Below are positions 8,408-15,115 of a stretch of 64,000 bases of DNA, piece by piece; position 1 is the stretch's first letter; each line of letters begins with the position of its first letter. The position numbers and the translations under genes are program-made. Source of the DNA: Mariniflexile gromovii (GTDB lineage: Bacteria > Bacteroidota > Bacteroidia > Flavobacteriales > Flavobacteriaceae); assembly GCF_017814435.1 (NCBI RefSeq), contig NZ_JAGJCB010000007.1:113382-177381 (forward strand), read 5' to 3'. The notes under the pieces were generated by a model. It had not been told where the DNA came from. It made no database searches and was given only the letters and a program-made list of their open reading frames with translations.

Positions 8408-8572
8408 AATCTGAATTATCATCGAAACCCTAATATTAGGTCTTAAAGCCTGTATTTCCATTTGATACGATTCAGAGATAACCGATAAAGAAATTTAAAA
8501 GTATAAGCCCAAAGCTTTATTCGCGTTTAATTCTTCTTTATCGGTTGGTTGTAATTTACAATTACGGAGGGT
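8408..8572 (-). ncRNA. Second, orphan bridge-RNA-like copy (copy B)
   Basis: A diverged repeat of 8122-8293 in the same orientation, with no transposase of its own. The 5' stem is again 13 bp and perfect (8480-8492 with 8534-8546), but one pair is changed on both sides: G8206:C8255 in copy A corresponds to A8491:T8535 in copy B. The closing stem of the second domain is TCTGAAT/ATTCAGA. The loop ATCAAATGGAAAT is conserved while neighbouring positions differ, as expected if guide positions vary. It may be the left end of a lost related element or a duplicated guide. Confidence 0.45.
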
Positions 8573-8659
8573 TTTCTTAAGTAAAAGATAAAGTTCATTT
8601 TAAGGAACGATTATCTTAAAAGAAAGCTCTATGTAAATGACATTGCGAATCTAAGGGAA

Positions 8660-8680
8660 GAGCAAGAGCAAGAGCAAGAG
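8660..8680 (+). repeat. Short tandem repeat of GAGCAA
   Basis: Three and a half copies of the hexamer GAGCAA lie between the IS region and the mobilisation gene. It could be a slippage-prone tract or part of an origin-of-transfer region. Confidence 0.6.
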
Positions 8681-8681
8681 G

Positions 8682-8806
8682 GTAACACGCTACGCGATGT
8701 TACTTATTTCCATCTGTTTGGTTTTCAGTCGATTAAATCGTTAATTTTCTTTGCCTATTTTTAAAATTGCGTTAACTTGAACGCTGAGACCAATAGAATC
8801 AGCGTT
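8682..8806. promoter_or_regulatory. Two inverted repeats upstream of the mobilisation gene (oriT candidate)
   Basis: First repeat: GTAACA-CGC-TAC-GCG-A-TGTTAC at 8682-8703. Second: AACGCTGA (8780-8787) with TCAGCGTT (8799-8806), an 11-base loop and imperfect extension outwards. Inverted repeats just upstream of mobilisation genes are typical of transfer origins, or they could be operators for this gene. The link to transfer is inference. Confidence 0.35.
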
Positions 8807-8829
8807 TCATTGTAACAATCTCATAAAAT

Positions 8830-9369
8830 ATGGACGATTTTAATACCATTCGGCTAAGGAAAAAGACCATCAATAATTTTAAGGAATATTCGAAAATGAT
8901 AAGCCCCAACTATTCGGAAACCCTGGATTATATGATTGCCTACTTTAAGGACAACAACATTTCGCCCTACGACCTACCAAATAAGTTTGGCCTAAAGCCT
9001 CTCATTAATGACCTCAATAAAAGAACGAATGCCATTGCTACCATATTAAGGGACATTGAGAAAAATCAACTTGAACCAACTAGACAAAGATTGGAATCGC
9101 TCTTCGATGCTATGGACGAGATAAAGGAGCCCATTTACATCGCTAAAAGCCTGCCGGAGATTGAAGCTTCAAAATCTGATACAGAAAGGATGCTGGATTA
9201 TTATTCCAATGCGTATGAAAGTAAAAATAGAGAGCTACACCTTGTTAAGACCGAACTTAAAAACCTTGTGAAAAATTTATCTTGTGTAAAGAATACATTT
9301 GGCAAAGATTATTTCAGACTGGATATGTCTAAAGAAAAATTAGAAGATATCAAGACCAGGTTGCTTTGA
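8830..9369 (+). CDS. BfmA/BtgA-family mobilisation protein
   Basis: 179 residues. The N-terminus (MDDFNTIRLRKKTINNFKEYSKMISPNYSETLDYMI) is a ribbon-helix-helix-like DNA-binding start seen in the BfmA/BtgA mobilisation accessory proteins of Bacteroidetes mobilisable elements. The middle RTNAIATILRDIEKNQLEPTRQRLESLFD and the C-terminal heptad-like segment (about 125-150) suggest a coiled coil. Family members bind the transfer origin with a relaxase (BfmB/BtgB). No relaxase gene follows; the next ORF is a small winged-helix protein, so the mobilisation pair is incomplete here. The start is preceded by two inverted repeats. Confidence 0.72.
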   Translation: MDDFNTIRLRKKTINNFKEYSKMISPNYSETLDYMIAYFKDNNISPYDLPNKFGLKPLINDLNKRTNAIATILRDIEKNQLEPTRQRLESLFDAMDEIKEPIYIAKSLPEIEASKSDTERMLDYYSNAYESKNRELHLVKTELKNLVKNLSCVKNTFGKDYFRLDMSKEKLEDIKTRLL

Positions 9370-9541
9370 TGTTATTTTACAAGCCTAAATGATGTATCCT
9401 GTTACTTGATTTCCTCCTTCTCCAAAAACACTTCATAGTATTAGTTCGATAGATATTGGGGCTTTTAATCCGTAAAAGAATTGAAATGCCAACATTAAAC
9501 GTACTCACTTTTATTATTGATCAGAATTTTTAAATTTGTAA

Positions 9542-9745
9542 ATGGATCTTACCAATAGACAAACTAATATTATAAACATAGTTACCACTCTAGAAAAGGC
9601 AAGCTTGTCCACAATTAGAGCATTATTGGAAGAGCCTATTAGTATCCCAACTCTTAATAGGGAAATAGAGAAACTAATTTACCATAAGATACTTTATCAA
9701 ATTGGCAGGGGAAGAACCAAAGCCTATGCCCTATCTCCCAATTAA
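9542..9745 (+). CDS. Small winged-helix DNA-binding protein
   Basis: 67 residues that form almost only a winged helix: LTNRQTNIINIVTTLEKASLSTIRALLEEPISIPTLNREIEKLIYHKILYQIGRGRTKAYAL. The IGRGRTKAYAL wing resembles the C-terminal winged helix of Fic proteins and similar regulators. A TAAATTTG -7 element at 9531-9538 lies only a few bases before the ATG, so the message may be nearly leaderless, or the real promoter is elsewhere. Target unknown. Confidence 0.6.
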   Translation: MDLTNRQTNIINIVTTLEKASLSTIRALLEEPISIPTLNREIEKLIYHKILYQIGRGRTKAYALSPN

Positions 9746-10013
9746 AATTGAAAATATTATTTTAAATTGAAAATATTATAAAAACTACCGCACTCGCTTT
9801 GGTCGAGCTTGGTTCATTTTTAAAGCGAAGGATTCCCCAGGCTCAAAATCGGAGTCATATAAAAATTCGTTTTTAAAAAGCCAATCTTAAATCCATCCCT
9901 TTAAAAACGGATTACCCCGTATGGCGTGAAATACCTTGCCACTTGCCGACTATGTACATTGCTTAATCCATTGTGGTTAGAATGCATCTAATATATTTAC
10001 CTTAGCTTTTCTT

Positions 10014-10364
10014 TTAGTTATCCTTCTTTTTGTTCTTTGAAAGGATTTCAGTGACCCTGTCCATGCAGAACATCTGATCATGTGGCAAGAGGTCGATGAC
10101 CATTTCGAGTACCTTGGTCACACTACTTATTGGTGTTTTATTGCTATGCTTGGGGTAAACAAAAGTTCCATTGCCATCCAAGGCATAATAACATACTTCC
10201 AAGAGTGCCGAAATGCTGCTTGTAATGTCCTCATTATCGAATACCTCAAATCCGATGGTCTTTCGTATCCTATTCCCATAAGCTTCCGTGTTTACTCCAG
10301 GGAAGTTTTGAATGTGCTTCTTAATTGCTTTCAATTTCTTTTTATATTTCTTTTTTTCTTTCAT
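10014..10364 (-). CDS. Small protein homologous to the C-terminal domain of the HEPN protein
   Basis: 116 residues. The N-terminal 30 residues are strongly basic (MKEKKKYKKKLKAIKKH). The rest aligns with the last 90 residues of the upstream gene product: S-x-x-IS-x-LL-x-VC, then V-x-x-VL-x-x-V, then LPHDQM here against IPHNEM there. Start and upstream stop share one base (TAATG), so the two are translationally coupled. No family is recognised. It could be an antitoxin-like or accessory subunit that mimics or pairs with the C-terminal domain of the HEPN protein. That role is inference. Confidence 0.65.
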   Translation of the reverse strand: MKEKKKYKKKLKAIKKHIQNFPGVNTEAYGNRIRKTIGFEVFDNEDITSSISALLEVCYYALDGNGTFVYPKHSNKTPISSVTKVLEMVIDLLPHDQMFCMDRVTEILSKNKKKDN

Positions 10365-11527
10365 TAGTCTTTTGTTTCTGGTTCTAAAACTAAATCCTTG
10401 ATAACATCCAACAGCTTCATTTCATTATGGGGTATCATATCCAAGACATATCCTAAAACCTCTTTAATGTTATGGTCTGGCTCAGGTATAGAACGTGTTG
10501 AGTAGTAGTCCGATTCCATGGCGATAATGCATACCTTTAAGAGATTTGAAATCATAAAAGAGGTTTCTAAATAGCCTTCCGTAACTATTCCAATGGTATA
10601 ATGTCCCTTTTTAAAGGGATAGGGTATTAAAAAAGAGAAATCCTTTTTGGACAGGGATTTAATAAAACTTAATAAGTCTGTGTCTTTGGGTTCAAAACTT
10701 TGTTGCTTAGGAACTTTTATTTCTTTAGTATTTGATACTTCAACAATACAGGCATCCCATTTATTTTTAAACAATGATGTAGCCAATAATTTCATTTTAT
10801 TGGCTTTCTCCAATATTCTATGGGTTTGTTCCAAGTTGATATGGTAATTGTTTTCATAACGTGTAGTTATATATGCATCATCCAATAATTTTAAAAGATG
10901 TTGCTCCTCCTGTATTTCTGTATTAAAAAGGTTTCCCAGTTCTGGAGTAAATGTTCTTATATAGGTTTGAAGCTCCTTAATACTATGGCTTTTACGTTCC
11001 TTGCCCATTGTAAATAGAGAGACATATCTAAACCATAGTTCTATATGTTGGTGCAGCATATAAGCGGCATGGGACAGATTATTTTTTTCAATAAAAAAAG
11101 TCGTTCCATCCAGAAATGCAGCTATTTTATCTCGTTCCCTTTCGAAAAGGGATTGGATATTTTTTTTTGTTTTTTCAGTAGCATAATACTCATGAAAACT
11201 GTCCAATTCTGTGTCAGAATTTTGAAAGATTAATTTGTCCCCAGTGCATCCATGAACAAAGAACAGGTTCTCTTCTTTTAACTGCTGATGGGCATATTCA
11301 AACGATAATATCCTGTATAAGAAATCCGTTTCTTCCTGAAATATTTTTGCGACCATAGAGGATAATTCTTTGGTTAAGGAAGAACTGTTTCCTTTCAAAA
11401 CGACAATTAATAGGGATTTGTTATAGTCATCAAACTTAAGGTCTGACTGGTAGATGTATTTTACCTCGAGAAAAGTTGTAAGCTTATTTACGACCATTTC
11501 CATATGTGAATTAGTCTCTTGATTCAT
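10364..11527 (-). CDS. HEPN-domain protein with possible degenerate nucleotidyltransferase N-terminus
   Basis: 387 residues. The central HEPN domain (about 130-250) has the classic helix pattern HAAYMLHQHIELWFRYV…HSIKELQTYI…LLDDAYITTRYENNYH. The R-x5-H motif RYENNYH (223-229) is the catalytic signature of HEPN ribonucleases. The N-terminal 110 residues look like a worn nucleotidyltransferase fold (SLLIVVLKG with no GSxxxD motif). The C-terminal 90 residues recur alone in the next gene. HEPN proteins act in toxin-antitoxin and anti-phage systems. The operon is divergent from a small XRE regulator and shares an island with Fic and Gabija genes, so a defence or toxin role is plausible but unproven. 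Confidence 0.72.
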   Translation of the reverse strand: MNQETNSHMEMVVNKLTTFLEVKYIYQSDLKFDDYNKSLLIVVLKGNSSSLTKELSSMVAKIFQEETDFLYRILSFEYAHQQLKEENLFFVHGCTGDKLIFQNSDTELDSFHEYYATEKTKKNIQSLFERERDKIAAFLDGTTFFIEKNNLSHAAYMLHQHIELWFRYVSLFTMGKERKSHSIKELQTYIRTFTPELGNLFNTEIQEEQHLLKLLDDAYITTRYENNYHINLEQTHRILEKANKMKLLATSLFKNKWDACIVEVSNTKEIKVPKQQSFEPKDTDLLSFIKSLSKKDFSFLIPYPFKKGHYTIGIVTEGYLETSFMISNLLKVCIIAMESDYYSTRSIPEPDHNIKEVLGYVLDMIPHNEMKLLDVIKDLVLEPETKD

Positions 11528-11682
11528 GATTTTTGGAAATTTAAGTTAATATATTCAGACATACAGTTCATATAATCGGAACTAATGTACACATAATATG
11601 ATAAAATAACAAACTAAAGTTTAGAAAATCGGAAAACTTTATCTTAAATATTAACTTTATATACTGAAAATAGGATAAAAAC

Positions 11683-11901
11683 ATGACTCAATTAGGACTC
11701 TACTTTGCTAAAAAATCAATAAACAGATCAGATGTGTCTCGTAAAACTGGTATTAGCAAAACAAGATTAAGTGAACTTGCTAATAACATAAATACACAAT
11801 TGAAGGTAAAAGAGTTGTATTTGATTTCACTTGCTGTAGACGAAGACCCTGGTGAATTATTAAAGGAAGTTTGTAAAGACTTAAAACTACCAAAGGAGTA
11901 A
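11683..11901 (+). CDS. Small XRE-family HTH regulator
   Basis: 72 residues, almost entirely a Cro/CI-type helix-turn-helix: LGLYFAKKSINRSDVSRKTGISKTRLSELANN (about 4-35), then a short helical tail. It is divergent from the HEPN operon across 155 bases and lies 190 bases before fic. Such small XRE proteins often repress the neighbouring toxin or defence operon. No clear operator was found. Confidence 0.75.
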   Translation: MTQLGLYFAKKSINRSDVSRKTGISKTRLSELANNINTQLKVKELYLISLAVDEDPGELLKEVCKDLKLPKE

Positions 11902-12053
11902 ACCTTCTTGAAATAGAAATAAATTTCTTATTTAGTATTGCACAAACCTAGTGAACAAAGCTTTCTAAAGTTTGGTTCTATCAAACGAGGGCGAATTTCA
12001 CCTACAAAAACAAAACGAGAGTAAAAAATTGCTATATTTACGCTTGAATATAA

Positions 12054-12078
12054 AACAAGGGCAAAAAACACCCTTGTT
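12054..12078 (+). promoter_or_regulatory. Inverted repeat in the fic leader
   Basis: AACAAGGG (12054-12061) and CCCTTGTT (12071-12078) with a nine-base loop end 13 bases before the preferred fic start. It could be an operator or an RNA hairpin that limits translation. A TATATTTA element at about 12032-12039 could be the -7 of the promoter. Confidence 0.4.
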
Positions 12079-12091
12079 CAAGATTACAAGT

Positions 12092-13189
12092 ATGAATAGC
12101 AAATCAATATATAATCCAGAAATACCATATAACAGTTTACCTCTATTGCCACCTAAAATGGAAATAGAAAATATGGTCATTCTAAAAAAAACTATCAGTG
12201 CTAGTAGAGCCTTGTCAGAGCTAAAAGGAGCTATAACCAATTTGCCTAATCCGACGTTATTTATTGACACCATCAACTTACAAGAAGCACAGGCCAGTTC
12301 TGCCATTGAAAACATCATTACCACCCAAGACGAATTATTCAAAGCTTCCATAGCCGAAAAGAGAAATGATAATCCAGCAACTAAAGAAGTTATGCATTAT
12401 AAAGATGCATTATGGTATGGGGTGGAGCAAATTGAAAAGCGGCCCATTTTAAACACGAATCTATTCATTGCTTTAGCACGGATTATTAAAGAAAATCAGT
12501 CTAGTATTAGAAATGCACCAGGCACACAATTAAAAAACCCTGCAAATAATACGGTGGTTTATACACCGCCCGAAGGAGAGAACGTCATAAGAGAAAAACT
12601 AAAAAATTTAGAAGACTTTATCCATGCAGAAGACACTATTGACCCATTAGTAAAAATGGCAGTCATTCATTATCAGTTCGAAGCAATACATCCATTCTTT
12701 GACGGGAACGGACGTACGGGGAGAATCATTTTATTGTTATATCTCAAAATGACTGGTTTATTGGAATTGCCAGCATTATTTTTAAGTAATTATATTATCC
12801 AACATAAAGCCGAGTATTACACCAATTTAAGAAAAGTAACTGAAGAAGAAAATTGGCAAGATTGGATTATTTTTATGCTGGATATGGTAGAACAAACAGC
12901 ATTAAAAGGAAGGGAGCAGATTGCTAAAATAGAAGAACTAATGAATCATATGGCAACAGAAATACAAAATAAATTGCCTAAAATATATTCCAAAGATTTA
13001 ATGGAAGAATTATTTAGATTGCCTTACACCAAAAGAAACCAATTAGAAAAGGTAGGTTTAGGAAATTTAAAAACAGTAGGGAATTATCTTAAGGAATTAG
13101 AAAATCACGGGTTCTTAAAAAGTGAGCAAGTAGGTAAAGAAAAGTTGTATTTGAATTTTAAATTAATGGAAGTTTTGAGAGGGAGATAA
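12092..13189 (+). CDS. Fic-family AMP-transferase with N-terminal inhibitory motif and C-terminal winged helix
   Basis: 365 residues from the ATG at 12092. An upstream in-frame ATG at 11972 was rejected because the family starts at YNPEIPYNSLPLLPP and the leader carries an inverted repeat. The active-site loop HPFFDGNGRTGR (about 199-210) fits HxFxxGNGRxxR, so the enzyme should AMPylate (or de-AMPylate) a target Ser/Thr/Tyr. SSAIEN (about 69-74) fits the class II self-inhibitory motif (S/T)xxxE(G/N). A C-terminal winged helix (about 295-365) suggests autoregulation or DNA binding. It sits between the XRE gene and Gabija, so it may be part of the defence island. Target unknown. Confidence 0.88.
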   Translation: MNSKSIYNPEIPYNSLPLLPPKMEIENMVILKKTISASRALSELKGAITNLPNPTLFIDTINLQEAQASSAIENIITTQDELFKASIAEKRNDNPATKEVMHYKDALWYGVEQIEKRPILNTNLFIALARIIKENQSSIRNAPGTQLKNPANNTVVYTPPEGENVIREKLKNLEDFIHAEDTIDPLVKMAVIHYQFEAIHPFFDGNGRTGRIILLLYLKMTGLLELPALFLSNYIIQHKAEYYTNLRKVTEEENWQDWIIFMLDMVEQTALKGREQIAKIEELMNHMATEIQNKLPKIYSKDLMEELFRLPYTKRNQLEKVGLGNLKTVGNYLKELENHGFLKSEQVGKEKLYLNFKLMEVLRGR

Positions 13190-13267
13190 GGGAAACTATA
13201 TTAATTAAAAAGGAATAATGTGGAGGTTTTTATTATTTGTCTAAAAGCTTCTTAAGCTAAAGATAAC

Positions 13268-15115
13268 ATGTATATATCAGAATTAAAACTTTGGAATTTT
13301 AGAAAATATGGATTAGGTTCAAATATTTTAGACTTAGATACCCCTGATTTATTAGTTCCTTTTGAAAAAGGAATGAATATCTTAATTGGAGAAAATGATT
13401 CTGGTAAATCAGCAATTTTAGACGCAATAAAATTGGTCTTAAAGACTCACGCCTATGAATGGATTAAAGTTGAGAAATCTGATTTTAAAAAAGATTCTGA
13501 AAAATTACGTATTGAAGTACATTTCAAAGGCATTACTAATGAAGAAGCTAAACATTTTATAGAATGGTTAGGCTGGAATGATGAAAATGGAGAAAAACGC
13601 CCAAAACTCATTTTAATTTATCAAGCTGAAATAAGAGATAATAGAATAATCCCATCAGATGTAAAAGCTGGAATGGATGGAACAGGTTATCTTTTAAATG
13701 CAGAAGCAAGAGATTATTTGAAATGTACTTATCTTAAAGCTTTGCGCGATGCCGATAGTGAATTAATGGCAAAAAAGAATTCAAGACTTTCTCAAATTTT
13801 GCAAGAGCATAAACTTTTTAAAAAAGTAAAAGGAACAAAACATGAATTAGAAATAATTTTTAATGATGCTAATACATTGATTAAAAATTATTTTAATAAA
13901 GATGATAAAAGCGAAGGTATAAAGAGCAATAAAGATCAGATAGTAAAACCAATTAATAGTTTTCTAGAGAGTTTTATTGATAATAAGCACTTTTCAAAAT
14001 TTGATATAACTGAGGCAGAAATAAAGAATATACTAGAAAAAATATCTTTAGGTATTGACAGCCAAACCAATTTAGGTTTAGGTACAATGAATAGGCTTTT
14101 TATGGCTGCCGAATTACTTCATATAAAAAAAGAAAACTATGATGGTTTAAAATTATGCATGATTGAAGAGTTAGAAGCTCATTTGCATCCACAAGCTCAA
14201 ATGAAGATTATTGAAACACTCGATAAAGAAGCTAAAAATGAAATTCAATTCATTCTTACGACACATAGCCCCAATATTGCATCAAAAGTTGATTTAAAGT
14301 CTTTAATTGTTTGTAAGAATGAAGATGTTTTTCCTTTAGGAGAACGCTATACTCTCCTTGGTAAAGAAATTCAAAAAAGTAAATATGAAAATAGCTATGA
14401 ATATTTAAAAAGATTTTTAGACGTAACAAAGTCTAATTTGTTTTTTGCTAAAGGTATTATTATAGTTGAAGGTTGGTCAGAAGAAATTTTAATACCTGAA
14501 ATTGCCAAAATGATAAGTTATGATTTAACTAGTAATGAAATTTCAATCGTAAATGTTGGTTCTACGGCATACCTCCATTTTGCAAAAATATTTATAAGAG
14601 AAGATAATAAAGTTTTAAAAGTTCCTGTATCAATAATTTCTGATTTAGATGAGAGAGAATATGAAAGAGAAGTAGAAGTTGATGAAAACGGAGAACATAA
14701 GAATATAGATAAGAATAAACAATATTTATTTATAAAACAAGAAATTGCAAATCATGATGAACTAAGGAAAATAAAAGAAAAGGATTTATTAGAGAAAGAA
14801 AATGAATTTGTAAAACCATTTGTCTCGAACCTATGGACTTTTGAATGGTGTTTGTTAAAGTCTGATACTTTAGGAGAAGCATTTAAAACTGTTTTGAATA
14901 AAGTTCATTCTCAAACATTTAAAGATTGTAAAAAAGAACATGATTGGGAAATTGGTCTGGCAAAGTTATTATTAAGTAAAAGTCTTGATAAAACACAATT
15001 AGCTTATGAATTAAGTGAAGAAATAAAAAAAATGAAGCTCCTTAGTTTTCAAGAAAATGACACTTTTTTTTATGTGGTTAAAGCCATAAAGCACGCTGGT
15101 AAAAATGGAAATTGA
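13268..15115 (+). CDS. gajA: Gabija protein GajA: OLD-family ATPase with TOPRIM nuclease
   Basis: 615 residues. The N-terminal ABC-type ATPase has Walker A GENDSGKS (41-48), a signature-like LGLGTMNRLFMAAELL, Walker B CMIEELEAHLHPQ (about 296-308) and the H-loop TTHSPNIAS. The TOPRIM domain has IIVEGWSEEILIPE (about 399-412) and SDLDE (about 458-462), the acidic metal-binding residues. OLD nucleases paired with a UvrD-like helicase form the Gabija anti-phage system, in which GajA nicks DNA when nucleotide levels fall. The next gene overlaps by 11 bases and is that helicase. Length is close to known GajA. Confidence 0.9.
   Translation: MYISELKLWNFRKYGLGSNILDLDTPDLLVPFEKGMNILIGENDSGKSAILDAIKLVLKTHAYEWIKVEKSDFKKDSEKLRIEVHFKGITNEEAKHFIEWLGWNDENGEKRPKLILIYQAEIRDNRIIPSDVKAGMDGTGYLLNAEARDYLKCTYLKALRDADSELMAKKNSRLSQILQEHKLFKKVKGTKHELEIIFNDANTLIKNYFNKDDKSEGIKSNKDQIVKPINSFLESFIDNKHFSKFDITEAEIKNILEKISLGIDSQTNLGLGTMNRLFMAAELLHIKKENYDGLKLCMIEELEAHLHPQAQMKIIETLDKEAKNEIQFILTTHSPNIASKVDLKSLIVCKNEDVFPLGERYTLLGKEIQKSKYENSYEYLKRFLDVTKSNLFFAKGIIIVEGWSEEILIPEIAKMISYDLTSNEISIVNVGSTAYLHFAKIFIREDNKVLKVPVSIISDLDEREYEREVEVDENGEHKNIDKNKQYLFIKQEIANHDELRKIKEKDLLEKENEFVKPFVSNLWTFEWCLLKSDTLGEAFKTVLNKVHSQTFKDCKKEHDWEIGLAKLLLSKSLDKTQLAYELSEEIKKMKLLSFQENDTFFYVVKAIKHAGKNGN

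Noticed and set aside
8660..8680. CRISPR-like repeats
   Set aside because: Hexamer tandem repeat without spacers.
11972..12091. N-terminal extension of the Fic protein
   Set aside because: Not part of the family, and the leader has a promoter-like element and an inverted repeat.
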